Source: an uncultured Saprospiraceae bacterium (GTDB taxonomy: Bacteria; Bacteroidota; Bacteroidia; Chitinophagales; Saprospiraceae). From it: a stretch of 27,548 nucleotides of DNA. The stretch lies in the NCBI GenBank assembly GCA_937967535.1, contig CALCMV010000077.1:1-27548 (forward strand). Direction: 5' to 3'. Of the stretch, positions 1 to 7,396 are shown piece by piece. Position 1 is the stretch's first letter. The number at the start of each line of letters is the position of its first letter. The notes under the pieces are model-generated. The model worked only from the letters and a program-made list of their open reading frames with translations. It was not told the origin of the DNA and ran no database searches. The translations under genes and the position numbers were made by a program.

Positions 1-475
1 CTCATCATGTATAGTAGTATGTGGGAAATTAGGTTTTAAATCGTAAGTAATCGATTATCAGTTACTTAATTTTTATTAAGATAAAAAACATTCAATTAAT
101 TTAATTTTTTAATTATTTAATAAAAAGCAATTTATCTAATACCAAATTTCCTAATTCCCCAATGTCCAAAGTCCAGTTATCCTGATACACAAGTAATTTC
201 GATATATTCACCAATATTAAAAATTACAAATCGAACGCGAGTAATTTATTTGTTTTTATTTTTGTAAATAGAAAACTACAAGGACGATTAATACTCTACA
301 TGAGAAAATTTTAAAATCGTAATGTAAGCCACGAATGCACTAATTATTTCAAGGGAATTATCAATAAATTCGTAAAAAAATTAGTGCATTCGTGGCAAAA
401 ATAAGTATTACATTATCAGAAATAATTTTTCTCATGTAAAGTAGACTATTAACTTAAATGACTACTTAGAGAAGA
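1..475. other. AT-rich intergenic region without a gene
   Basis: No open reading frame here has the codon character of a gene. The stretch is strongly AT-rich, with runs of T and A in the first 130 bases. It holds the inverted repeat listed at 288-452. A promoter-like TATTTTTG occurs at 257-264, but I see no TTTG at the proper distance upstream, so I do not call it a promoter. The tandem repeat that leads into the first gene starts directly after this stretch. Confidence 0.6.
288..452. repeat. Long imperfect inverted repeat (hairpin or MITE-like element)
   Basis: The inner arms at 328-345 (GCCACGAATGCACTAATT) and 379-396 are exact reverse complements over 18 bases. Pairing resumes outward: TACATGAGAAAA at 297-308 pairs with TTTTCTCATGTA at 427-438, and TTAATA near 288 pairs with TATTAA near 447. 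The whole element is about 165 bp, AT-rich, with a 33-base loop. It carries no coding sequence. It could be a degenerate miniature mobile element or a large hairpin. The inner word CACGAATGCACTAAT resembles the CACGAATTAACTAAT word tandemly repeated at 1961-2089, which suggests a shared repeat family. Confidence 0.7.
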
Positions 476-539
476 AACAACACAACAACACAACAACACA
501 ACAACACAACAACACGACAACACAACAACACAACAACAC
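476..539 (+). repeat. Eight tandem copies of AACAACAC ending at a start codon
   Basis: Counting base by base gives eight 8-base units, AACAACAC, with one variant (GACAACAC, unit 6 at 516-523). The last unit ends at 539 and the ATG of the methyltransferase starts at 540. The array therefore forms the immediate 5' leader and occupies the place of a ribosome binding site. The unit length is not a multiple of three, so the array is unlikely to be coding. Slipped-strand changes in copy number could alter leader length; that is inference. Confidence 0.95.
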
Positions 540-1265
540 ATGAATAATAATTGGTTTGAAGAGTGGTTTGATTCCAAATACTATCACATCTTGTATCAGC
601 ATCGGGATTATGCCGAAGCACAACTGTTTATGGACAATTTGGTCGCGTATTTGGGTATAGCACCACGTTCTACGATTTGGGATTTGGCATGTGGCAAAGG
701 GCGACATTCCATTTATCTGGCAGAGAAAGGCTTTGATGTGACAGGTACAGATTTGTCGGTACAAAGCATCACCGCAGCCCGCGAATTTGAACAGCAATAT
801 CTCTCATTTTTCCAACATGATATGCGAGATGGTTTTCGGATAAATTACTTTGATTATATATTCAATTTGTTTACAAGTTTTGGTTATTTTGATAATGAAA
901 AACATGATTTAAAGGTCTTAAAAAATGTTGCTAAATCATTGAAAAACAATGGTATATTCGTTATGGATTTCCTAAACGTGCATCATGTTGCCGCCCATCT
1001 TGTTGCCGAAGAAACGAAGGTATTGTCAGATGTTAAATTCCACATTACACGCAATATCACCGATGGATACATAGTTAAAAATATATCATTTGAAGCCGAA
1101 GGCAGACAACACCAACATCAGGAAAAAGTCCGCGCCTTTAGCCGCGACGAATTGACCCGTTTATTCACCAAAGCAGGGTTGGCAGTAAATACAATTTTCG
1201 GAGATTATCAACTCAATGAGTTTGACCCACAGCAATCCCCAAGACTTATATTGACGAGTTGTTGA
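540..1265 (+). CDS. Class I SAM-dependent methyltransferase
   Basis: The 241-residue protein has a Rossmann-type methyltransferase core. Motif I is WDLACGKGRHSIYLA (about 47-61), with the glycine-rich SAM loop. The acidic residue at the end of strand 2 is in VTGTDLS (about 67-73). A motif like FNLFTSFGYF follows around 108-117, then a GIFVMDF strand. This matches small-molecule methyltransferases annotated as class I SAM-dependent methyltransferase in Bacteroidota; the substrate cannot be read from sequence. The start abuts the AACAACAC array with no Shine-Dalgarno sequence. The last residues (LTSC) and the stop lie inside the word repeat at 1254-1319, so the natural C-terminus may have been altered by the repeat. 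The PAP2 gene begins 59 bases downstream on the same strand. Confidence 0.88.
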   Translation: MNNNWFEEWFDSKYYHILYQHRDYAEAQLFMDNLVAYLGIAPRSTIWDLACGKGRHSIYLAEKGFDVTGTDLSVQSITAAREFEQQYLSFFQHDMRDGFRINYFDYIFNLFTSFGYFDNEKHDLKVLKNVAKSLKNNGIFVMDFLNVHHVAAHLVAEETKVLSDVKFHITRNITDGYIVKNISFEAEGRQHQHQEKVRAFSRDELTRLFTKAGLAVNTIFGDYQLNEFDPQQSPRLILTSC

Positions 1266-1319
1266 GTTGATGAGTTATTGCCTCACAAATTCGTCAACTC
1301 AACAACTCAACAATTCATC
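1254..1319. repeat. GAGTTGTTGAGTTGA word repeat forming a hairpin between two genes
   Basis: GAGTTGTTGAGTTGA at 1256-1270 and its exact reverse complement TCAACTCAACAACTC at 1294-1308 give a 15-bp stem with a 23-base loop, extended by partial copies of the same words (GATGAGTT on the left, CAACAATTCATC on the right). The left arm overlaps the last codons and stop of the methyltransferase gene; the right arm ends 5 bases before the ATG of the PAP2 gene. The same 15-base word recurs near 3788 in front of the DUF1501 start. There is no U-tract, so it is not a classical terminator. Confidence 0.85.
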
Positions 1320-1324
1320 AGCAC

Positions 1325-1885
1325 ATGCAATACGACCAATGGCTCTTTCAATTGCTCAACGGAGAATGGCACAACGCCTTGTTTGATGCCATCATTCCCT
1401 ATTGGCGTAGCAAATATATCTGGGTGCCGATATATATTTTTTTGCTATCTTTTTTATATATTAATTTTGGAAAACGCGGTTTGGTGATGATTGCATTTGC
1501 GGTGGCAACAGTGAGTGTGGCAGATTTTACAAGCAGCAAAATAGTAAAACCACTCGTCGAAAGAGTACGCCCCTGCAACGACACTAGCCTAGCCTTTGAA
1601 GTGCGCGAACTGGTCAAATGTGGCGGCGGATATAGCTTCACTTCCTCTCACGCCACCAATCATTTTGCGATGGCTACTTTTCTATCTTTGGTATTGGGTT
1701 TTTTGAGAAAAAAATGGATAAGTCGGGCTTTGTTCCTTTGGGCGGCTACTATCGCATACGGGCAGGTGTATGTGGGTGTGCATTATCCTCTGGATGTGAT
1801 TGCAGGGGCAGCACTGGGGAGTATTATAGGATTGAGTTTTGAATTGCTCTATCGGTGGCTAGTGTCGTTGATTCGTGATTCGTGA
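1325..1885 (+). CDS. PAP2-family membrane phosphatase
   Basis: The 186-residue protein is a small membrane phosphatase of the PAP2 superfamily, whose bacterial members act on lipid substrates such as undecaprenyl diphosphate or lipid A phosphates at the cytoplasmic membrane. The three signature segments are visible: KPLVERVRP (75-83), SFTSSHATNH (104-113, with the S-H pair of the second motif) and YVGVHYPLDV (149-158, with the nucleophilic His and its Asp). The Arg that usually opens the third motif is Gln here (GQVYVGVH), which may be usual for the subfamily. Hydrophobic stretches at about 32-48, 51-67, 114-126, 133-147 and 158-172 fit membrane helices. The C-terminal SLIRDS and stop are encoded inside the GATTCGT repeat. 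The exact substrate is not determinable. Confidence 0.88.
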   Translation: MQYDQWLFQLLNGEWHNALFDAIIPYWRSKYIWVPIYIFLLSFLYINFGKRGLVMIAFAVATVSVADFTSSKIVKPLVERVRPCNDTSLAFEVRELVKCGGGYSFTSSHATNHFAMATFLSLVLGFLRKKWISRALFLWAATIAYGQVYVGVHYPLDVIAGAALGSIIGLSFELLYRWLVSLIRDS

Positions 1886-2089
1886 TTCGTTGATTCGTTG
1901 ATTATTTTTTAACTACTTAATAATCAATAATTTACTGTATTTTTTAATTGTCAATGAATAACGAATTAACTAATCACGAATTAACTAATCACGAATTAAC
2001 CAATCAACGAATTAACCAATCAACGAATTAACTAATCACGAATTAACTAATCACGAATCAACCAATCACGAATTAACCAATCACGAATA
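1868..2089. repeat. GATTCGT/ACGAATTAACTAATC tandem array between convergent genes
   Basis: On the left, GATTCGTGATTCGTGATTCG and related words run from 1868 to 1904 and contain the stop codon of the PAP2 gene (1883-1885). On the right, eight consecutive units of ACGAATTAACTAATC or close variants (15 or 16 bases, with ACCAATCA variants) run from 1961 to 2082, followed by a partial unit that stops about 9 bases short of the DUF1501 stop. The two sides are mostly reverse complements of each other (ATTCGTGATT against AATCACGAAT), so the whole can fold into alternative hairpins. It sits between converging genes, where a bidirectional transcription block would be useful, but has no clear U-tract. 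Confidence 0.92.
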
Positions 2090-2097
2090 ACGCCAAC

Positions 2098-3771
2098 TTA
2101 ATCTGTAATCATTTGTTGTTTTGTAAATAAAGGCGCACCATCCGCTACCATTTGAACGGTGTATATACCTGCTGGGATATGGCGTATATTGATTGGAATT
2201 CTGTTGTATCCGGGTTCAATATCAAGTACGAGTGTTTTTACGGCTTGTCCGAGCGAATTAAAAATGTAGAGCGTCCCTTCGCTCATTTTTTCGGCGGTCA
2301 TTTCTATATAGAAAAAATCTTTTGCAGGATTCGGAAATAACTTAGTATCCGTACCAATTTCATCCTCAATATCAGCATTATTATTCAAGACCATCATCAT
2401 GCCCGTAGGTGTCAGGTCGGAAATATAACATGAAGGCTCTACCACATGATTTTCATTGATAATGGGCAATTTTTCACTGAGAAAATCTCCCCAGTTTGTA
2501 TCTTCCACCACTTCGTCGGCACTGCCTAGCCAATCTTGCAAAATCGTTGTCAATACCTGCCTGTAATCATGTTGTTGTTCAGCAACGAGTCCGTTATTAT
2601 CTACATTTTGCAAATCAGGATTAGTCCCTATGATGCCCGGTTCTACTGCTGTGCCAAAGATAAACATCGGTGCAATAGAACCATGGTCTGTTCCCAAGCT
2701 GCCATTTTGACGCAATCGTCTTCCGAATTCCGAAATTGTTACCGCCAATACTTTATTATCCAATCCCAAGCCTATCAAATCATCCATAAATACCTTTACG
2801 GCATCCGATAATTGTCTTAGCAAATCTGCATGTAAGCCTATGGTCGAATTGTTTCCTACTATTTGTGCAGAATGAGAATCAAAGCCACCGATTCTGACCA
2901 AGAATACCTTAGTTTTGCTACCGCCACTAAGGAGTCGGGCTACGGTTTTGAGTTGATTGCCGAGTGAGCTTTGCGGGTATTCAATCGTATTTGCCCCTTG
3001 TTCAAATACATCTGTGATACGCACTGAATAACGATTCGTACTGCGCTCTATTTCAGTGAGATAGGCTAATTCTTGTCCGTATTCACTCATTGGGATATTT
3101 GTAGGAGGCGCACCGCCTACTTCCGAAACCAAGGTAAAATAATTCGCGGGATTTTGCCCACTCATATTGACACTTATAGGATAATCCGTAGAATTTAAAA
3201 AGCCCGTAGAAGGCGCACCAAAACCTATTTGGATACCAAGCGGGTCGGGCAATAATTCCTGCGGAATATTTTCTATATCAGGATAAACTGATTCGAGATA
3301 GCGTCCCATCCATCCGGTCGGATAAGAATTTGCAGCCGTACCATCGCCTCCCATTGACCATATGTGCATGCCTTTGAAATGCGAGAGCGTAGGCGAATCA
3401 TACGATACTGCACGCACTATATTGACTTTGCCTTCATCGTACAAGGCTTTGAAATTCGTCATGGCAGGGTGTAGCCCCACTTGGTCTTGTACGGCAAGCG
3501 TAGTATCCAAGGGAATCACCGCATTTTCCGGTATTCGCAAATTCGGACGCAAATTGGCATAAGTATCATACTGATCCATTTGTATGAGGGTATTGAAACC
3601 ATCGTTGCCGCCATTCAATTCAATCAGTACCACTACGCGGTCTTCGATGCCGTTACAATTGACATCTTGCAACAAATGCGAAGTATCAAAAGCCTTTACG
3701 GGTACGCCATTCAACAAAAAGGAACTTGCTGCAAGAGGGCTTGTTATTTTGAAAAAATCTCTTCTGTTCAT
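2098..3771 (-). CDS. DUF1501 family protein with Tat-like signal and T9SS sorting domain
   Basis: From the chosen start the protein is 557 residues. It opens with MNRRDFFKITSPLAASSFLL, a twin-arginine pattern followed by a hydrophobic stretch, typical of DUF1501 proteins. The body matches that family (VVLIELNGGNDGFNTLI near the N-terminus, SEFGRRLRQNGSLGTDHG further on, then a GSADEVV segment). The last ~85 residues form a type A T9SS sorting domain: LFPNPAKDFFYIE, LYIFNSLGQAVKTL, IPAGIYTVQMV. The frame stays open upstream to 3855, but residues there (STQQLDNAS) are translations of the word repeat at 3784-3813, so ATG at 3771 is the better start. It lies downstream of DUF1800 and is probably co-transcribed; the pairing is widespread but its biochemical role is unknown. 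Confidence 0.92.
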   Translation of the reverse strand: MNRRDFFKITSPLAASSFLLNGVPVKAFDTSHLLQDVNCNGIEDRVVVLIELNGGNDGFNTLIQMDQYDTYANLRPNLRIPENAVIPLDTTLAVQDQVGLHPAMTNFKALYDEGKVNIVRAVSYDSPTLSHFKGMHIWSMGGDGTAANSYPTGWMGRYLESVYPDIENIPQELLPDPLGIQIGFGAPSTGFLNSTDYPISVNMSGQNPANYFTLVSEVGGAPPTNIPMSEYGQELAYLTEIERSTNRYSVRITDVFEQGANTIEYPQSSLGNQLKTVARLLSGGSKTKVFLVRIGGFDSHSAQIVGNNSTIGLHADLLRQLSDAVKVFMDDLIGLGLDNKVLAVTISEFGRRLRQNGSLGTDHGSIAPMFIFGTAVEPGIIGTNPDLQNVDNNGLVAEQQHDYRQVLTTILQDWLGSADEVVEDTNWGDFLSEKLPIINENHVVEPSCYISDLTPTGMMMVLNNNADIEDEIGTDTKLFPNPAKDFFYIEMTAEKMSEGTLYIFNSLGQAVKTLVLDIEPGYNRIPINIRHIPAGIYTVQMVADGAPLFTKQQMITD

Positions 3772-3783
3772 GTGATTCGATGC

Positions 3784-3813
3784 GTTGTCGAGTTGTTGAG
3801 TTGACGAGTTGTT
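3784..3813. repeat. GAGTTGTTGAGTTGA word repeat in the leader of the DUF1501 gene
   Basis: GTTGTCGAGTTGTTGAG and TTGACGAGTTGTT run together here, 12 bases upstream of the DUF1501 ATG on the minus strand. The core GAGTTGTTGAGTTGA is the same 15-base word as in the hairpin at 1256-1270. Short reverse-complement pieces (CAACAACTC near 3834-3842, ACAACTC near 3852) lie on the far side, just before the DUF1800 stop, so the ~85-base spacer between the two genes can fold back on itself. Confidence 0.75.
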
Positions 3814-3856
3814 AAGCCTCATTTTCGATAGCCCAACAACTCCTTCACTATACAAC

Positions 3857-5491
3857 TCACATTAATTGATATTCAGGGCTGTGGAGCATTGCCACCAACA
3901 AGCGTTCTAAGCCGATTCTGACTTCTGAGTCGTCGCCTGTAATTTCGTAGAGTGTCCATTCATAAGTCCAATCTTCGATGGCTATTCCCTGCAACAAAAT
4001 ATCGCCTACAAAATAGTCGAGGCGTTCTTGGTCGGGCATTTCGCAGTAGATATATTCTGCCAATTCTGACACCATATCGTAAGCATCCAAGGGGTTGCTG
4101 ATATGCTCCGGATTCGCAACAAAATCAACTACGTCCAATTTGACAATGCCTATATCAGGGTCTTGTCTGGATTTCAATCTTCCTCTAATCAGTTGAAAAG
4201 GAATACTGTATCTTCCTACGATACTATTGGAAGAAAACCAATTCCTATCTCGCGCAGGGTCAAGATAATAGCCCGGATAGCCCGCTACATTGGGCGGACT
4301 AAACAAATATAAATCACTATCAAAAAGCAAATGCTTGAATACGCCATTGTAGAGAAATTTGTTAAAGAAATGTGTCTCTGTAGCAGCATCGGGAATTTCC
4401 ACATGAAAATGATTAATTAGTTGAAATACCAACTCTAGGGGCGATTTGATGAGCGTACCGATAATTTCATTGGATGAGTCGGCATCATCCTCATCATAAA
4501 AATGCTGACTCTCTAACAAGCGACGCAGAACAACTTCAAAAGAATAATTGTTTTCGCGCATCTCATCAGCCAATGGTTCTATAATATCTTGTTCAATTTC
4601 TTCCGTAATATTTCTACTCACAAAAAAGCGATATATTTTTCGACAAATATTACGAGCCACCTCATCCTGATTAAAGACCATATCCACAAACTCTCCTAAC
4701 TCCCGAAACATATCCTCTGCATCCACCGCACCCGTAATCAGCGTATTTTGAAAGGCTTCGCTAAATTGTTTATCCTCAATATCATGGCGATTATATCTGG
4801 CAAAACCGCGTGGTATTCCCGTCTCCATATCAACAGAACTCAGGCGATATGTCGCTTGCTTGATAGTAGCCTCAAAACCTGTGAGCAAACGCGCTGCCTC
4901 CTTTACATCATGTTCTGTAAAATACGTATAATTGCCCGGACCGATTTGCGGTCCTTTGCCTATTGTAAATAATTCTAAAAACTCGCGGGCGTAATTTTCA
5001 TTCGGGTTAAATTTTGTATTATAATGATTATCCAGATAGCGAAGCATGAGGTTATCTACGGTCACTTTTTTTGCCAATTCCCTGAAACTTCCAAAAGCAT
5101 ATTTACGCAACAAATCATGGTGGTCATAGAGATTGCGCGAGTAGTTAAACGTCCATGAAGTCGTAAAATTGGTATGCAGAAAAAAGCCCATTCGATGACT
5201 CATGGTTTCATCCTTTATTGCTTCTTGCATCCACCACAACAAAACAGAACTCCTGTTCAGAGAATCGTAAAAAAGGTCAGAATTGGTATACAGCCAGGGT
5301 TTGCCCTCATGCCAGCTAAGTGGTTCTGTGAGTATTAATGGATCTTGTACCAACTTATCAACAGCCTGTTGTACCTCCATTTCCGCAAATTCATTGATGC
5401 GGGCTTTTGATACATTATAGGTTGTTCTGCGGAGCAAATGCGCCGCCAGTCGTCTTCCTAATGTGCCTACCTTCAGATTGAGTGAAGCCAT
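3857..5491 (-). CDS. DUF1800 domain-containing protein
   Basis: This 544-residue protein has the typical DUF1800 start (GRRLAAHLLRRTTYNVSKA, 12-30), the internal segment with MGFFLHTNFTTS and NLYDHHDLLRKYAFGSFREL, the NENYAREFLELFTIGKG block (about 164-180), and the conserved C-terminal pattern SPPNVAGYPGYYLDPARDRNW (about 400-420). Family members are usually about 450-600 residues. I see no signal peptide, unlike its partner. It precedes the DUF1501 gene by 85 bases on the same strand, the standard arrangement of this pair in Bacteroidota and several other phyla. The function is unknown; a role in processing or export of envelope polymers has been suggested only from context. The ATG at 5491 is preceded by AT-rich sequence without a ribosome binding site. 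Confidence 0.93.
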   Translation of the reverse strand: MASLNLKVGTLGRRLAAHLLRRTTYNVSKARINEFAEMEVQQAVDKLVQDPLILTEPLSWHEGKPWLYTNSDLFYDSLNRSSVLLWWMQEAIKDETMSHRMGFFLHTNFTTSWTFNYSRNLYDHHDLLRKYAFGSFRELAKKVTVDNLMLRYLDNHYNTKFNPNENYAREFLELFTIGKGPQIGPGNYTYFTEHDVKEAARLLTGFEATIKQATYRLSSVDMETGIPRGFARYNRHDIEDKQFSEAFQNTLITGAVDAEDMFRELGEFVDMVFNQDEVARNICRKIYRFFVSRNITEEIEQDIIEPLADEMRENNYSFEVVLRRLLESQHFYDEDDADSSNEIIGTLIKSPLELVFQLINHFHVEIPDAATETHFFNKFLYNGVFKHLLFDSDLYLFSPPNVAGYPGYYLDPARDRNWFSSNSIVGRYSIPFQLIRGRLKSRQDPDIGIVKLDVVDFVANPEHISNPLDAYDMVSELAEYIYCEMPDQERLDYFVGDILLQGIAIEDWTYEWTLYEITGDDSEVRIGLERLLVAMLHSPEYQLM

Positions 5492-5797
5492 ATAAAATCA
5501 AGTAAATATAAGTATAAGATTAGTTTAAGCACATGATAATTCATCTTTAAAACTCAAATTATTTCAAATACTCAATATAGATAATGAGGATGGTTTATGT
5601 GTTTAAATCATTTCTATTTTCGTGCCATATCCTTTTATAAACTCTATTAGTTCATTATTTATATAAAAAAATTAACAAAATCATACATTCAAAATTTTGA
5701 GTGGTAAGACACTTAAACGAATAATACGCAAGTTGCAGGATTTCGGCGAATAAAAAAAGTAACACTTTGGGGTATTTTTACAAATCGAAAATCGTAA
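5492..5797. other. AT-rich divergent intergenic region
   Basis: This stretch separates the minus-strand DUF1800 gene from the plus-strand Mur ligase gene and must hold the DUF1800 promoter. I could not find a good TTTG-N19-21-TAnnTTTG match on the minus strand. No open reading frame looks real, and no RNA gene or terminator is evident. The repeat array at 5798-5924 follows it. Confidence 0.5.
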
Positions 5798-5924
5798 GAC
5801 TTGAGACGAGAGACGAGAGATACCAAATATCTCAAGTCTCAAGTCTCTTGTCTCTTGTCTCAAGTCTCTCGCCTCTTGTCTCAAGTCTCTCGTCTCAAGT
5901 CTCTCGTCTCTCGCCTCTTGTCTC
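5798..5924. repeat. Thirteen 7-base units (NNGTCTC) with an opposing arm
   Basis: From 5834 to 5924 there are thirteen consecutive 7-base units of the form NNGTCTC (AAGTCTC, TTGTCTC, TCGTCTC, with two TCGCCTC variants). Only the first two bases change between units. Upstream, at about 5798-5820, the same unit occurs in reverse complement (GAGACGAGAGACGAGAGA), so hairpins with the TCGTCTC units are possible. The array ends 31 bases before the Mur ligase ATG, and its last unit may supply part of that gene's promoter. Confidence 0.93.
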
Positions 5925-5948
5925 GAATCCAAATTATTTGTACGTTTG
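5917..5948 (+). promoter_or_regulatory. Putative Bacteroidota promoter of the Mur ligase gene
   Basis: TACGTTTG at 5941-5948 fits the Bacteroidota -7 consensus TAnnTTTG. Twenty bases upstream is CTTG (5917-5920), one mismatch from the -33 TTTG. The -33 copy falls at the junction of the last two GTCTC repeat units. Transcription would begin within a few bases of the ATG at 5956, implying a nearly leaderless mRNA. Derived from consensus matching only. Confidence 0.5.
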
Positions 5949-5955
5949 CACTTAA

Positions 5956-7347
5956 ATGAAAAACATGGCAACAGGTGACAATTCAAGTCTCAAAAAACGT
6001 ATACATCTCATCGCAATTGGCGGGAGTGCTATGCACAATATTGCATTGGCATTACATCACAAGGGTTTTCGGGTGACGGGTTCGGATGATGAAATATACA
6101 ATCCGGCGCGAGATAGATTGGCAAAATACGGCTTACTACCCGATTCGGAAGGTTGGCATCCGGCACGAATTACGGCTGATATAGATGCCATCATTATAGG
6201 TATGCACGCCCGCGAAGATAATCCTGAACTACATCGCGCACGCAAACTTGGCATCCAAATTTATTCTTATCCCGAATACATTTATGAGCAATCAAAAAAT
6301 AAAAAGCGCGTGGTAGTAGCAGGCAGTCATGGCAAAACGACCACAACAGCCATGATTTTGCATGTGCTTCGCAAATTGGGGCGCGATACAGATTATCTCG
6401 TTGGCGCACAATTGGAAGGTTTTGAGACGATGGTGCGGCTGTCGGATGCACCTGTGATGGTATTGGAGGGCGATGAGTACCTCGCCTCGCCACTTGACCG
6501 ACGACCCAAAATTCATTTTTACAAACCACATATAAGCATCATTACCGGAATTGCATGGGATCATATTAATGTATTTCCGAGCTTTGAAAATTATGTAGAA
6601 CAATTTGAAATTTACATAAAAGACATCGAAAAAGACGGTGTATTATTTTGGTATAAAAATGATAAACACCTCTCGAAAATCGCACGCATAAATCCGCAAA
6701 TTCGTGCATACGCCTACGATACGCCCACATATGAAGTCATTGATAATCAGACATTTATCATAAAAGAAAATAAAAAAACATCTTTGCAAATTTTTGGTAA
6801 GCACAATCTGCAAAACCTCGAAGCAGCACGTTTGGTATGCGGTGAATTGGGTATTGAGGAGGAGGAATTTTATGAGGCAATCAGCGATTTTGGCGGTGCG
6901 GCACGGCGGCTTCAGCCCTTGCATCAATCCGATACGAATGTCGCTTATTTGGATTTTGCTCATGCACCCTCAAAGGTAGAAGCCACGATTCGCGCATTGA
7001 AAGAGCAATATCCGAATCGCCCTCTGACGGCTTGTTTGGAATTGCATACTTTTAGTAGTTTGAATAAAAATTTTCTGAAAGAATATCGCAATACGATGGA
7101 CGCAGCAGACATCGCCTGCGTTTTTTATAGTGAACATACCCTAAAAATGAAGCGATTGCCGGAACTTTCTGCACAAGACATCATCACCGCTTTCGGGCAT
7201 CCAAGAATGAAAGTTTTTACCCAAAAAGAAAATTTAACTGCTTTTTTGGAGCATCTTAATTGGAAAAATCGCAATTTGCTGATGATGAGTTCAGGGAAAT
7301 TTGGGGGCGTGGATACGAAGGGCTTGATTGGTGGATTGTTTGGATGA
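5956..7347 (+). CDS. mpl: Mpl-like Mur ligase (UDP-MurNAc peptide ligase family)
   Basis: The 463-residue protein has the three Mur ligase parts. The N-terminal Rossmann-like part reads IHLIAIGGSAMHNIALAL (16-33) with VTGSDDEIYNP, close to Mpl (VTGSDxxxYPP). The ATP site is AGSHGKTTTT (122-131). The central domain has EGDEY and a WDHINVFPSFENY segment. The C-terminal part contains LDFAHAPSKVEAT and ends with LLMMSSGKFGGVD, matching the Mpl ending with a conserved FGG. Known Mpl enzymes join recycled L-Ala-D-Glu-mesoDAP peptides to UDP-MurNAc in the cytoplasm. MurC is the other relative, but the spacing and ending favour Mpl. An alternative ATG lies at 5965. The exact peptide substrate in this lineage is inferred. 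Confidence 0.8.
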   Translation: MKNMATGDNSSLKKRIHLIAIGGSAMHNIALALHHKGFRVTGSDDEIYNPARDRLAKYGLLPDSEGWHPARITADIDAIIIGMHAREDNPELHRARKLGIQIYSYPEYIYEQSKNKKRVVVAGSHGKTTTTAMILHVLRKLGRDTDYLVGAQLEGFETMVRLSDAPVMVLEGDEYLASPLDRRPKIHFYKPHISIITGIAWDHINVFPSFENYVEQFEIYIKDIEKDGVLFWYKNDKHLSKIARINPQIRAYAYDTPTYEVIDNQTFIIKENKKTSLQIFGKHNLQNLEAARLVCGELGIEEEEFYEAISDFGGAARRLQPLHQSDTNVAYLDFAHAPSKVEATIRALKEQYPNRPLTACLELHTFSSLNKNFLKEYRNTMDAADIACVFYSEHTLKMKRLPELSAQDIITAFGHPRMKVFTQKENLTAFLEHLNWKNRNLLMMSSGKFGGVDTKGLIGGLFG

Positions 7348-7349
7348 TT

Positions 7350-7380
7350 TTTGAATATATAAGTCATTTTATTATTTTTG
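7350..7380 (+). promoter_or_regulatory. Canonical TTTG-N19-TAnnTTTG promoter
   Basis: TTTG at 7350-7353 and TATTTTTG at 7373-7380 are separated by 19 bases, an exact match to the Bacteroidota housekeeping promoter layout. It overlaps the region just after the Mur ligase stop and lies 16 bases before the ATG at 7397, so it should drive the (now broken) AAA-ATPase gene. Confidence 0.7.
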
Positions 7381-7396
7381 TGATACAATATCAGGT

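Noticed and set aside
257..264. TATTTTTG as a promoter for the first gene
   Set aside because: No TTTG at 19-21 bases upstream, and the 165-bp palindrome and the AACAACAC array lie between it and the gene.
1399..1641. Minus-strand frame of 80 codons within the PAP2 gene
   Set aside because: It lies wholly inside a well-supported gene on the other strand and shows no domain.
1961..2089. CRISPR-like regular repeats
   Set aside because: Units of 15-16 bases follow each other directly with no unique spacers, and no cas gene is nearby. The same holds for 5834-5924.
3772..3855. N-terminal extension of the DUF1501 protein
   Set aside because: The extra residues are translations of the GAGTTGTTGA word repeat and would mask the twin-arginine signal, so the ATG at 3771 is preferred.
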